From contig OX387201.1 in the NCBI GenBank assembly GCA_947561715.1, positions 2,064,001 to 2,128,000 of the forward strand: 64,000 nt of DNA. Reading direction: 5' to 3'. The notes beneath the pieces were generated by a model. It saw only the letters and a program-made list of their open reading frames with translations, was not told where the DNA came from and ran no database searches. Below, one piece after another: positions 1 to 12,881 of the stretch (position 1 is the stretch's first letter; the number at the start of each line of letters is the position of its first letter). This DNA comes from Ascidia mentula. Taxonomy: Eukaryota; Chordata; Ascidiacea; Phlebobranchia; Ascidiidae. The position numbers and the translations under genes were made by a program.

Positions 1-128
1 TAGTAAACTATTTTCGTAGAATTGTATAATTAGTGTAGTAGCATTAACCGCAATGCTTCACAAAGTCGTAATTCGTTTCATATTCGTGGATAATTTTTCA
101 AGTTATTTCAACATTGATTTCTCAACAG

Positions 129-3100
129 TACATGAAGCCATTGAAAGCGACCATCGGCACCTCGCAACCTGTCATGTCAGCTCAGGACTTCGACACGGTG
201 TTCTTCCGCGTTCCGGAACTCCACTCTTTGCACGCCACCTTTTACCAGAAACTCAAACCTAAACTGGAAGTGTGGAGTGCGGATACGACCGTTGGCGACC
301 AGTTCAAAAAGCTGGTGAGTTGACGACGTGTACAGGCATGGCATACGCACAGCCCTGTCACTCTGCTGCTGCAAGGGAAATTAACTTTGTTCCGGCTTTT
401 GTTACCGTAACCGCAAGTGACCTTTTGGTTCCCGTGAAGCGAATTATGCATTTTTTATTTTTCGAGAAAAAAAAATTCTCTTTTACGCTTCAGCGCACGC
501 TTCCTGCGATCACTGGAGTCATAAATTTTGAAACTTTTTAGCTCAAAAGTTTGTTTGATGTAAAACTGAACCAGTCGTTCCACTTCCCGGTAAAATTTCT
601 TCAGCAAATTTTCAAATTTTTTCCGTAAAACAAAATCACGATGTGAAACCGAACGTCAGGACAACTTTCACCAATGCTTTACAAATAATTCAACACGACG
701 ACCTATGTTTCTACTCGTGACGCGATTATGATTAGTTACATCGCACGTTGTTACTGGTTACGCCAACGCGGTGTGACGTCACGAGTGAGATGTTTGACGG
801 AAACAAGCGAACTTGTTCATTCCACCTTCCGTGTTAAACGTATAATAACGACAGGACGCGCGGCGTTTAAACCACCATCCACCTCTCACTGTTGGGACAG
901 TGGGTAGCCGCATTTCACAGCCACCGCATTCACTGACGTGGTGTATGATGCGTACAGTGTGTGTTGATGATATATATTGACGTGACTGAGCCTTTGTGTA
1001 TTGCAAGTTATTAGTATTGGCGACTCGTGCTTTTGCTTTGTGTTACATGAAATCCCCAAGGGTCGCTCGTCTCTTATTTCAAGGCATCATTGTATGTTTA
1101 CAATGCAATCAAGAATTTTAATTGACACAATTTTGTTCAATGCACCAAGGTCTGTCAAATATATTTGTTCGATAAAATTGCAACCATATAGAATTGCATT
1201 TACAGTTGCAGATTAATAACAGTATACCAAATGCATTGTTATGCTACAGTAAAAAACCTGCAGTAATATTAAACTGTTTCTATTTCTGAAGGAAAAAATT
1301 GGTAGCAAATGTAATTAAAATTATGTGACGTTTAACTCCGGACAAATCATCAAGCATCAGCAGTCACAGACCTTAATGAATCATTATTTTTATTAGCTGT
1401 CAAAACTGAGCTTGTACGGAGATTATTTAAACAACTACAAACGAGCCCAGCATACAGTGGAGAAATGTGCAAAGGAGAACGCACAGTTTGCACAGATCAT
1501 CGAGGTATGTCACCGCTTTCTCATTCGTGTACAATCGTTAAAAGTGTAACTAAATCACAACACCCAAAAGCATTACAATAAAAAGCGACGAAACAAGCGT
1601 TTTAACTTTTTTTGAAACAAATTATTGTTGTTTGAACAAATTAATTAATTTACTGTTTTGCGGTTATTTTTTCACGTGTTTAATGTCTTGTACGTTTTAT
1701 AGCGAATGAAAGTTCAGTCAAGAGGTTCCAAAGACTCGGAATCCATCAGTTTAATTGGTGAGTATCTCTCGGCCGATAGTTTTGTCCGTGATTTAACGGC
1801 CGTTTTGCAGTATTTCCAATAATTAGGCCTACGAGTCCGGCAACAACATGTAAAATAAACTACCCGAAAAGCAGGTCGATTAATTTAAAAAAAAGGTATT
1901 GTTTCCTTACATGAGAACATCTTTCACGCTTATGTTTGTCGCAACCGTAGAGTTGTTTAAACCGTACTGTGGTATACGCGTGTTAGGCTGATGTAGGTTT
2001 GTGTGGAACCGGTTACTTTTCTCCGTTGTAAACATACCTAACACTCATCCGTTTATTTGCAGAGGTATTGTACAAACCTGTGGAGAGAGTGATGAGAACG
2101 ACCTTAGTGTTACAGGATCTCCTTAAGCACACACCGCACCGCCACCCCGACTACCACGTGCTTAGACAGGTAAGTTTAAGTTGTAAATACGACTTTGGGT
2201 CCAATCCAGTTATTTTGAAACGAGTGCCCGTTTTTATGCAACCAGGTTCACGTATTATTATTAATGTCGAACTGTCATTTTTCGACCTAATGAGTTGTTG
2301 CCATTTGCTGGAAAAGAAATGTTTTATTTTAATTCGGCTTGCATCAAGATAATGTCATGAGAGTATATTAACCAAAAGCTTCAAGAAGAAAACAGCATAA
2401 TTTTATCGTCGCCAATTATGCGAAATTGCGTGGTTCATAATGTTCAAAACAAATCCAACATTTTTCTGATTTCTGCAGGTGTTGAAGCAAGCTCAGGGAT
2501 TCTTGGAGAGGATTAATTCTACATCCTCATCTTCGTACAAACCACGTCGTGTTCCATCATCAGCTGCCGCTGCTGCGAGGAGTGCAGATCGTGAACTGGT
2601 CAAGGACGGGTTTCTGGTCGAGGTGAGGATTTGTGTTTTAGTTGGAATCAGAAAGCAAATATTGCGCTGCTATTGCTGCCAGGCATACGTAGGGCAATTC
2701 TCAGAATAGCTGACCTTCTGGTAGAAATTAACGCTTTGTGTAAGATGAATTTGGTTAATTATTGCCTACTATTATGTGCGTTTCTTCCAGAGTCATTCGA
2801 TCTAATAGTGAAAATAAAAGCCCTGATATAAAATCCCACTTGATAATGGCTTGTGTTGAGATACTAGGAATACGCAATCGTTGATTCGAATTTATCTTGC
2901 TTCACATGTTTAGTTAAGCTAAAACGACTTTATATTGTCAGGTTGCGAGCGACGGAAGCCGAAAACTACGTCATTGTTTCTTGTACAATGACCTTCTTCT
3001 CTGCACCAAACTTAAAAGCGCTGCGGGGTAAGTTGTCTTCTTTGAACTGTTCTGATCATTCTAAATCCTTTCTCTTCATATTATTTGGATCCAGGCAACA

Positions 3101-6100
3101 TTTTTTGGGCATTGTAGCTGATTTGCATTCAACCTTTGCAATTGTTGAAAATCCTGTTTGTATTCACGTAAAACGCATTTCTTTGTACAATCCACTTCGG
3201 TCATCACAACCGACCTCACACTGTTTTATCCTTCACAGAGTTTTCCACAGTAAGGATTCGTATGAGTGCAAGTGGTACATCCCACTAGCTGACCTATCAT
3301 TCCATCCAAAGGAAGATTCTGAAGGTAGACGGTCCTAAATTCTGCGATTTAGTATATAGGCTCCATAGAAAATGTGAAAGTTTTATTCGGCTTTCTCAAA
3401 CGACAAATGTAAACAACACCGTCAGTGTCTTAATCAAATACAATCAGTTTATGGATTCTTCCATTGCAAAACGCGGCGCTCTTAATGCCACACCCCCATA
3501 ACGCCCCTTATCCTCCAGCAATTCCGGATGTCCCCTCCACCAGCGAGGAGGAGTTACGTGAGATGAGCAACCGAGCTCAACAAACCAAGAGAGATATTGC
3601 CAGGGAGCGCAAGAGGAATAAGAGAGAACACAGGGGATCTCCCGTCCGCAGTCGACAAGAAGAGAGGTTGAGAAAAAAGCTCGGCGAGCTGGAGGGCCGG
3701 ATTATTCTCGCTGCTCCCGATCTGCCGCTCCGGATCTACCACATGCAGGGCAAAGTAAGACATTTTGTGAAAAAACAACCTGTTATTATTGACGAATACT
3801 AAAAAAATATAGAAATCATACTACGAAGACTGCGTCATAAATCTTTACCATAGAAATCCTAAATTTCACCGCAAAAGAGAATCTACATTTTGATTATTGT
3901 CTGAGTCCGTGTATGACACTATTACATACATTTCACAAAAACAGTCTTTGTACATTCGCTTTGTGTGAAATAATCAAGGTTTGTTTGTTCATTTTTCCTC
4001 ACTAACTGTCCTTTGTTTTTATTTTGTTCCCCATCAATCACAGGAACGCAACAAGGTACGATTATTCTCGCCTGGTGCCGATTATTTTTCTCGGTGTTTC
4101 CCTGCATGGTTTTCTACTAACGCCCCCCGCCTTGCTTGCAACGACAATTTCGGGCGCAGTTTTTTATTGCGAAACACTGCCGCAGTGTTTCCTGAGAAAA
4201 ATTTTTTCTTGACGGAGATGTTAAATCGTGAAGTTTACTTTGGATTTAACATACACACGCTAAGCTAACAAGGTTTACATGTTATTTGTAAAAGAACAGC
4301 GTAACTGGCGACACAGCCCAGTTACTGTGCCGCTTTGATATGCACTAAACAATTTGCGCTTAAAGCCGAGTCTTTATCCAACACTTTTGCGACTGAACAA
4401 AGTGACTCGCCTTGTTCGAGGTGGCATCAGCTTGCATACAAATAACACGTATGCATTTGTATGTTGTATACTAACGCGATTGTCCGTCTATTGGTGATGT
4501 TTAAATCATCGCATGACTTTAAACAGTTATGTTTGAATGGGGTCCTGCTTGTCTGTTGTCTGTGTGTTGTTGATGTTTTTTTTGCAAACATTTTGTGAAG
4601 CAACCTTTACTAAATATTGTTGTTGCAACCTAAGGCTGTGTACGATTAGATTTCATATTTTCTTGCAACTAAAACTTTTTGCAATTAAAAATAACGTTAC
4701 CATTTCGCATATAACTTAAGGGCTACAATAGAGAAATGGGTGTTTTAATTCAAATAACCTTCAAAGTTATTGATGGGCGCATGATGCTTTATAACAACTA
4801 TAAAGTATATATTTTTTTAATTTGTACGATTTTAACACTTAACTTTGTCAACGCAGAGTTACATGCTCCTCATGTCGTCGGATTACGAACGTGTGGAATG
4901 GACGGAGGCCATCATGAAGCAACAGGAGACTTGTTTCAAGAGTTTCTCACTTACATCGTTGGAAGTCAACGCTCTTCTGTCCGCCTGTGTTCGCCTACGC
5001 AAGGTAACAAGTTCTAATGAACATTTACGCCGTAACTTTCCTTTTCATATGAAACGTACTTTGTTGCTTCTTCCTGCACGTTTTTTTGAATCTGTTTATT
5101 CGATCCCAAAATATTTTAAAGCACCTTCTCGTTGTTTCGAAGAAATCTATCTTTTCTGACATGATTTATTTGCAATTGTTTCCACTTAGAAGAGATGACA
5201 AACGTTTTAATTTTTACAATTTTCCTACTGAAAATTATACATTATGAATACATAAAACAACATATTACAGTTAAGCCGCTATATGACGAGACTGTGTTGA
5301 TTGTTGTGTATTGTGTGGTTCCAAATTACAACAGTGTTTCCAAAAATATTTTTGTATGCAGATGAACAACGTCGGTTCGATGATGATTAAGGAGGACGAA
5401 GATCTTTTATCGGGATATCTGAACGTTACGATCCATTCAGGACAAGGATTCCTGCGAGCCTGCAGTACGTTCCTACCATCAGTAACACTCAAATAAAGCA
5501 AAACAATGGGTTTTAAGTGAGCGGGCCACTGTTTCGACCTATTAGGATCATATTATTGAATCCATTGGTTATATAAAACAATGGGTGTCTGTTTTAAAGA
5601 AAAAGAGGCTAGGCCGCAAAATCTTTTGAAATATAGCACCTTGGCATTAAATACACTTTAAAATAGACTGATCTTCTGGCATAAAATTAACGTAATGTAT
5701 TCTTCCGACATTTCGTCTGCCATATAGCAAGACTTCATCCAGGCAGTATGGCTGACGAAATGTCGGAAGAATACATTACGTTCATTATATGCGAGAAGAT
5801 CAGTCTATTTTAAATTGTAATATGTCTGGCCGTAATAGTAATCAGTAAATACACTTGTTGTTTTCATTCTCCGATCAAATGGTTGTGCGGTGAGTATCGG
5901 CAACTTTGACCAATTCTAGTTGACCCCAGTTTACCCAACCGTCAACATTAGCTGTTGCCTTATTCATGTTTATGTCGCACAGATCCGTACTGCACTCTGG
6001 AGGTCGATTCCTTCGGTCAGTTCCAAACCAAAGCGAAAACCCGCCCGTGTCGCGATACCGACCAACCAGTATGGGACGAAGAGTTTGAAATCGATCTCGA

Positions 6101-9100
6101 CGGCGCTCAGACTCTTCGAATCCTTTGTTACGACAGAGCACGTGACGCGTCGGCTGGGGCCGGATATGACGACGATGTGTTGATCGCCAAAGGGAAAGTT
6201 GGGGTGAGGCACATTTTCTGTTTCGAATCTATTTAAAAAGGACTGGTTAAAATGTAGACCCTACCTCTATAATTTCAATTTAAACTCATACAAGAAATGA
6301 ATTTACTGTATGTACTCTGCTATATGACACAATATGTATATACGATTCCTATCCATGTATTTCGTAGTTTTCTGATTTCGTTAATGCGGAGAGCACGCTA
6401 AACCGACATTATGCGATCACAGATTAAATTTCTCTGGCAATTAGACTGAGTTTTTTTGCTTTCCAGTTGATGCAGGAATCGTTACGCGCACGCGGAGAAT
6501 GGAAGGAGGAATGCGTTCTCATGAACGAAATCTCCATTCGTGTTTCGGTCAAGTTTATCCCACGGGAACACAGCTTACAACGACTTCCATCCAAGAAGGC
6601 TAACGGAACATTCGGCGTCAAAATCGACGTCGTAGCAAAGTAAGTAGTAATTTGAGAATATTTCGTTAGAAAGCTAAGAACGAAACAGATTTTAACAGCT
6701 GCAGGACTGGTGTACACACAGGTTTTCACCTGTAAGGTCTCATCAGTGCAGCTGTTGACTGTGGCGCTGTGCTAACTTTTACGCTTGCTGGAACAGATTT
6801 TATTTCGTTACATGGTTCGTACGACATTTTAAAACAGGCATTGCTAGTGTCTGCGAGACTGTAGCAGTTCAAACTTATTTCAGTTGTAAGCTGTTAAGAA
6901 TGTCCATCTCACCGTAGGGAACTTATAACCTTTAAACCATGTGAGCTATTGTCTTTGGTCAGAAAACATAGCGCCACAGAAACAATACCCGTGATTAAAT
7001 TCGCCTTCAACAACTTTGTTTGCCAGGCGGGAAAGCTCGGGAATCCCCGGAATCGTGAAGAAGTGCATCGCCGAAGTTGAAAGAAGAGGAATGAACGAAG
7101 TTGGAATTTACAGGGTATCTGGGGTAGCTTCGGAGATACAAGCACTTAAAGCTTCTTTCGACACAAGTAAGCAAATAAAACTATTAGAGAATTTACAGCC
7201 GTGGGGAAACGCTTTAAGGTGCATGAAAACATTACACGATATCATGGTTTGTATGCAGTCAGGCGCCGTTAATCCGGACTACTTTGTTTGGTCACAATTT
7301 AGCGGGTAATCCGGATTAGCCGGGGTAGCTTTGTATCTGGTTTAATGGATTGAAAAAATAAGTGTTGAAATACACGCCGTTTCTTTTGTGGCCGATGTTC
7401 AGGGCTAGGATTAACGAGATGTGATTGTATTATAACCACTATACAGTGTATTTGTGTCGTTAGGTCAAACACTCTAGTTATGCAGTGTAATTTAAATTGA
7501 TTTGTGGTTTCGTCGCAGATCGGAAGGACGTCACCATGTTACTGGGGGAGGTTGACATCAATGCGGTCGCCGGTGTTCTGAAACTATATTTCCGGGAACT
7601 CCCCGAACCACTTTACACCGATGCCAGATACAAGTAAGTGCTTATAGCTCAACATTACGATTTCAATTATTTTACTGTATATTTACTACATTTTATCCAT
7701 ATAGTTTAAAAGCTAGATCAGTACTACAGTCGCCAGCTGCACTTTTAAAACCGTACAGGACAACACTCTGTGCACTACTGCCTGCAGCATAATAGTCTTT
7801 TAACTATGATAAGCTAAATGCTCCAATTTCCATGCACAAAACGGAATTTATTTTATGCGCAAAAGAGCCATAATAATCAATGAGAGCTGCAGACAGGGTG
7901 TATACACGCACTGTTTCGACCTGTAAGGTCTCATCAGTGCAGCTGTTGATGTGGCACTGTGCTAGCTTTCACACTAGCAGGCACACAAGTTTCCACTTTG
8001 TGGTACCTTTCGGTCAATCGTCGATATGTTGGGTACCAATATGTTGGGAATTTATTTCCCCACTAAATTTTACTTGTGAAGCAAAATGTATGTTACGGGG
8101 TCAACGCAACTGAATAGCCGTTGTTTTTGAGCTCGTGGAAAGTATGTGACTTACCGTCTCTTTTCTTTCCCTACAGCGCATTCGTGGAGGCATCGGCACT
8201 GACTGACCCGGAGACCAAGGACAGAACAATTGTTCGTCTTCTCTACGATCTTCCCACGGCTAATTACAAGACTCTCCACTTTTTGCGCGAACATCTTGTC
8301 AAGTATGTTTTCGTTGCTCATTTTCTCACTGAAATGCAAAAGTTACTTAAAAACGTTCTGGCCGTTTAATGTAATTGTATATTGTGGGTGGGGTAAAGAA
8401 AATAACAAATCGAGGTTCGTTTGAAGCAGAAAACAATGATACTGTCGCGTTTACACCCGGTTTGCACATTTTCCCCCCAAAATGACCATGCTTGCCTTGG
8501 CAGTACGACAGCAGATCAGTAGAATATTCGATGAAAAATTTTGTGATGCTCTTGCATTGTTTATAATAACATGGTAAATCTGGTTTCAACATTCCATCTG
8601 CTTCCAGGGTGGCAAAGAACGAAATCGTGAACAAAATGAACCTCCATAATCTTGCAACTGTGTTCGGTCCAACCCTGTTACGTCCAGCTGAAGATAAAAC
8701 CGCCTCGTTGATGAGTCCCACCGCCGGAATGCTCAATGCCCTGCGATTGGACGTACATTATCAGGTAATATCGGACGTTTATAATATTTTGTTGAGGCGG
8801 CCTTCAACGCTTGTTGATAGGAAATTGTGGTAACTTCCTGTACATCAAACTAAAATACGTTTTTGCTACTTTTATGCTCAGGATTCGTTTTTATTGAAAT
8901 ATATTTTTAAGACCTTGACTGAAGGTTACAAAATGAAATAGTTGACGATGGTTGCATATGTCGCTGCATTTAAAAGACTGCTTGTATATATTCGTACTTG
9001 TGTAGTCGGCAGATATTCAAAAGACTGTGCTCCATGTAAAAAAAAACATATTATTTACGTCACAAAGTCGTTACGTCACCACAACCCTGTTTCATTTTTT

Positions 9101-9510
9101 ACCAGATGGACGTGCTCTTAAACTGTCTGGAGATGGACAACCTCCCCAGCTATGAGGCAATGAAATCTGGCGGAGTTACGCAATCCAAACGCCCCTTGTC
9201 ACAGAGCAGCGAAAACCTCTTGTCCCAATCCCAAACCGAATCCAGCTCCGAAAAAAGCAAAGGTTCTCTCGTGCGTTCAGCTACTGTCGATAGCACGGGT
9301 TCATCAATATCAGCCAGGACAGTGGTCCCCGCACCCAGCAACGTTCAACGCTACCATCCCTACGAAGAAATCACAATTGGTCAGTTCAAGCAACAGCAGT
9401 CGGTGAAGCCGCCAGTCGGCCGCAAGCCCAGTTCTGGCCCAAAGCCGAAACCGGCGCCAAGGAAGTCTTCACTTATGAGGCAGAGTCAACCTGTAGTCAC
9501 CGATCTGTGA
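129..9510 (+). CDS. ABR: BCR/ABR-type RhoGEF-RhoGAP protein, 3' part (5' end outside window)
   Basis: The product is a dual Rho-family regulator: a DH-PH module for GDP/GTP exchange, a C2 domain, and a RhoGAP domain acting on Rac/Cdc42. I read 17 exons: 129-314, 1397-1504, 1703-1757, 2063-2169, 2479-2622, 2942-3027, 3251-3324, 3519-3754, 4857-5003, 5362-5464, 5983-6203, 6467-6639, 7027-7166, 7519-7633, 8177-8302, 8608-8764 and 9106-9510. All phases join, giving 860 residues in the window. By residue, DH lies at about 1-175 ([34 protein letters not shown]), PH at about 185-360 ([18 protein letters not shown]), C2 at about 395-500 ([23 protein letters not shown]) and RhoGAP at about 548-745. 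The arginine finger is present in EVGIYRVSG (about R576), as are [10 protein letters not shown] and [13 protein letters not shown]. The protein ends in VTDL, a class I PDZ ligand like the C-terminus of vertebrate BCR. The Ser/Thr kinase or other N-terminal part that separates BCR from ABR is not in view, so the symbol means the family. Confidence 0.95.
5657..5814. repeat. Foldback (long inverted-repeat) element in a BCR/ABR intron
   Basis: The arms at 5657-5724 and 5747-5814 are each 68 bp. They are reverse complements with about four mismatches and enclose a 22-bp spacer. Each arm contains the palindromic partner of ACGTAATGTATTCTTCCGAC. The structure is that of a small non-autonomous foldback or MITE insertion and would form a near-perfect RNA hairpin in the pre-mRNA intron. 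No coding capacity and no clear target-site duplication were identified. Confidence 0.85.
6694..6792. repeat. Dispersed short repeat, copy 1 (core AAGGTCTCATCAGTGCAGCT)
   Basis: This intronic stretch shares the core ACCTGTAAGGTCTCATCAG, followed by GTGCAGCTGTTGA, with 7884-7980. A related core, GGTCCATCAGTGCAGCT, occurs at 54375-54443. Similarity extends over about 95 bp between copies 1 and 2. It is likely a MITE or SINE-like family; I cannot name it. Confidence 0.7.
7256..7325. repeat. Possible pogo/Tigger-like terminal inverted repeat pair
   Basis: CAGTCAGGCGCCGTTAATCC at 7256-7275 is followed after a short spacer by the inverted core TAATCCGGATTAGCC (about 7307-7321). The shared TAATCCGGA core and CAGTCAG start resemble pogo-group transposon ends and match the style of the element at 46353-46501. 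It is very short and may be a remnant. Confidence 0.4.
7884..7980. repeat. Dispersed short repeat, copy 2
   Basis: This lies in the BCR/ABR intron between exons ending 7633 and starting 8177. It carries CACTGTTTCGACCTGTAAGG and continues into CATCAGTGCAGCTG, closely matching 6694-6792. It begins in AGCTGCAGAC and has CAGCTG again internally, so its ends are partly palindromic. Confidence 0.7.
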
Positions 9511-10590
9511 TATTCCGTTGCCGCAGGTCAGCAACATATTGCGAATGTTGTTTTAGGGAGTTTCTGCAATTAGTCGGGGAAACTCGAACTCATTTGACCC
9601 CGTTTTAAAGGTGTCGCAGTCCGAAATTGTTAGAAAAGGACGCGGCGGACTCGGTGTTGTGTTCTTCAAAACAAAATCAAATTCGCCGACAATTTTTTAT
9701 TTCAACCTCTTCGAAAATTGTCGGGTCTCGTAAAATTTTACCGAATGTAAATTTTCTTATGCGTTCATGCACTTATCGCGAATGTCAAGCGTGGCAACAA
9801 AATGACCACATCATCGCAAAATATAAATCGCCAAATTCCACGTTGGTAGAACCATTATCAGAGCAACCTATTCGGTCAGTCAAATGACCCCTGTATATCC
9901 TGGATCCACCACCAGTTGTTCATCATCATTTACGCTAACAGAATATTAGTGCAAGTATGTGGTCGTGTTACTCCCACCGTGCTTTTTCATTCATAATTTA
10001 TTTCCAGTCGTGATAGCGAATGTGACCAATTTTAAGCAAATCGTAGTGAGGGATCAGAAAAATACAATTTTCATCATTTTCCGTGCTGAAAATCATTCGT
10101 TTGCGTTGATGCACGATTAAGGAATCTCACGCTGCCCTTTTGTATATGCAGTTGAACGCGTTATTTTACGATTTCCGTTTTTACAACTTGATCAATTCTC
10201 GAACGTTTTTATTTCTGCCCTCACTGTACCTTTTATTACGTCATAAAGAAACCCGTGTTCGGACACGAAGTATGTGGGTTGCACAAGGGACAGGATGTTG
10301 CCGCAAGTGCAATAAATCAACTGCCCCATAAAACGGTTTCAAATCCTAAACCTGCCTGCCCGTTTCCTTCGGCCGCATGGAAAAATCAACTTGGATTTAC
10401 TCGAACTGTTCCCTTCATTTGATGTGACTTCTTTCACATGTATTGTTGTGGTACGCTGAAGCGTTGATTTCTGTAGATATTTTCACCGTAGTTCGCTTTG
10501 TTTTTTGATGTTAATTTTCTGTTTCGTCGTACGCTGTATTCCCTTATCTATTCCTTTATTGCTGTAATAAATTAATCCTTCTCATTATGT
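9511..10590 (+). other. Probable 3' UTR of the BCR/ABR gene
   Basis: This non-coding stretch follows the stop codon. It holds AATAAA at 10311-10316 and again at 10566-10571, either of which could set the 3' end. No other gene is seen here. Confidence 0.5.
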
Positions 10591-10692
10591 TGATTTCCTA
10601 ATTTAAAATCCAGTTTCCCCAGAAGCACATAATCATGAACACTCAAACATGTATAAACAGGGTTAACTGGCATTTTTTCCATGACTACATAC

Positions 10693-10773
10693 CTGGCGGT
10701 ATTTTTTTCACTTCTGCATACCACATAAGTTTTGATGTTTGGCATTCACAAAATTCTAAAACCATTTTTAATA
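10693..10773 (-). other. Isolated exon-like segment with consensus splice sites
   Basis: On the minus strand an 81-nt segment is bounded by a good acceptor (TTTCTGTTTGCAG) and a good donor (CCAG/GTATGT). One frame is open. It lies downstream of the C3orf38-related exons at 11200-11732 but shows no clear similarity to the family's last exon. It may be a terminal exon of that decayed copy or chance. Confidence 0.2.
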
Positions 10774-11199
10774 CTGCAAACAGAAACAAACGATTGCAAG
10801 GTGTGATTGTATCAATGTTAAAACAGTAGAATAACCAGAACACTACGCATAAAAAATACAAGCATTCTAACTTGCACAGGAGCAGCCAAAAATATTAAAC
10901 AGGTTAAAAACTATTATTTTAACACGAATGGATTCACTTATTTTTGTCAAACAAGAGAATCCAGATCTATATGGATGCAAATGTTAATATGAAAGCCAAT
11001 GTCTTGTATCGCAACCATACAAAATTTCATTTTCACATGTTATGCTGCATTCAAACCATTGTTAAATAAGACTTTATTGTGTTATGTTTTACTCTAGACA
11101 AAACAAGGAAAAAATGGTCCAACTAATCAGTATTAAACAGGAAGCTTACTAGACCATTTAAGTGCAATCAGTGTCATAAAGTTCTACATTAGGTGGTGA

Positions 11200-11732
11200 T
11201 TAGATAATTGTGATTACTCTTTCCATTTTCTTCCAAACCTCTAAAACCTCATTTACAAGGGATCTTTTTTCCATATTTGGATCAACAGGATTTTTCTAAA
11301 TATAAGGAAATTAATAAAAATAAGGAAAGTGATTAGTGTTTTATTGTATTTAATAAGTGTAATACATATATGTGCCAGAAAAATGTTAAGCTTTGCCTTT
11401 GTGTGTAAATAAATCATCAAAAAATCCCGCTGAATTTTTTTGCGAAGCAGCAGTTCTTCACCAGAGTTTGAATAGTTAATGATGTTCTTTTTGGCATCTG
11501 TAACATACGAAAATTAATTTTACTTGGTATTATTTATATTTTACTGCAAGAACAAGTAGTTTGCTACTGAACTATGTTATGTAAGCACTGTATATTGCAA
11601 ACGATGTTTACCTTGAGGGCTTGAGCTGTAAAGAGGAACTTTTGTTACTGTGTTGCTTAATGATATAAGTTGTTCTTCCGTAAGGTACCCCAAAATAATT
11701 TCACACTCTCTTTTTGCGATGCCAGTCAGCAT
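11200..11732 (-). pseudogene. C3orf38-like paralogue, exons 1-3 only
   Basis: Three exons parallel the intact gene at 13944-15354: 11612-11732 (121 nt), 11397-11497 (101 nt) and 11200-11295. The first two have exactly the same lengths and phases as their counterparts. Recognisable residues include LTEEQLISLSNTVTK in exon 1, YSNSGEELLLRKKIQR in exon 2 and KNPVDPNMEKRSLV in exon 3. Exon 3 reaches an in-frame stop, giving a 105-residue product, and no homologous last exon lies downstream. The exon 2 donor appears to be GC rather than GT. It is probably a truncated paralogue; it could still be transcribed because its splice sites are largely kept. Confidence 0.6.
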
Positions 11733-12374
11733 TTTTATTTGATATTATAAAACCACTTCTACAAACTAAAACTACTGCAACGAATCATATATCAAGCATA
11801 AGTTGCAGACTGTCACATTTTTTAAACAAGCCTTTTAACATAAACTACTGCCTTATTGTCATTATGTTCTAAGATACAATCGTTACAGGTGAATACAGAA
11901 CTAATACATTGTTTTCTATTTACCTGTTATCTTTTGCTTTGACATTGTGTTTAAAACTGACTTTTTTTTGTTACCTTTCGCGGCGAGCGCAGAGCGTTGA
12001 AAAATGTGGGGGTTATGGTTAATATTCTTCAAATTTGAGAGGGCGCGCGTTTTTTCTCGCGAAAACAAAGAATATCTACCCTTAAGGATTTCAGCGGGAA
12101 TCGATGTTTACTTATGGTTATGACATAGCAAACATATCATATTCATATTCGAAAATTAATGCAAAATTTTTTTTGATTTTTCTTTCGTTGGAAAGTTCAG
12201 CCTGTGATCTATCTTTGTGTGAAAAAAGTAAGTCGCTACCTCGTAAGGCGGCCGAGTCACGCGCGTTCAAATTTTGTTAACTGGCGATTTTTTTTTTGTC
12301 AACTAACATCCCTCTGGTCTCACTTAAATAGATGTGTGTTTTTGTATCAAACTTGTTTCTTGTACACTAAAAAC

Positions 12375-12881
12375 TCAAGATAGAGACAAAAAATAAAAAA
12401 CAATCACAAAAAGAAAGCAAAATTTAAACAGTGGTGGTGCACAAAACTGTAAATGCATTGTCATTTTAAGATCACAAAATTCACCAATCCAGCTTTGACT
12501 TATGGTTTGTCTCAAATGAAAAGTTTGTGTTAATGTACCAATAACCTTGCTTGAATCAAAAACAAGATACTCCTTGATAATACCACTGACTTTTAACACA
12601 ACCAACTCCCCAAATTGTAATAGCGTGCAAACTTCAATTATGACAAAATAATACTTTTGTATGTGTGGCATATAAAAAAATTCGTTATACACATTTTCTG
12701 CCCTTTTAAATTCTTTTGAGCTTTCAAAATCAGAAACAAAAAGTCTGCAGTCCAAGTCAAAATAATAGGATCCCATTTTTGATTTTGTGTCTATGGTCAT
12801 GTTGTTGACCAGGTTGTAAAACTTGCCAAGAAACTCCATTCCCAGCAGTTTCCTGTTTAATTCACAATAAATGACTTGCAC
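12375..12881 (-). pseudogene. C3orf38-like paralogue, last-exon fragment
   Basis: The open frame matches exon 4 of the intact gene at 13944-14411. Compare FLGKFYNLVNNMTID with FIGMFYDLVNNMAID, and VIGTLTQTFHLRQTISQSW with VIGSFEQTFHLKQTTIQSW. The similarity starts about 19 residues into the intact exon. It continues past the family's C-terminus into a hydrophobic tail (about 20 residues, FKFCFLFVIVFYFLSLS) that looks like read-through into flanking DNA. The upstream acceptor-like site is out of phase with a normal exon 3. No exons 1-3 were found between it and the intact gene, so it is most likely a decayed exon left by an old tandem duplication. Confidence 0.65.
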
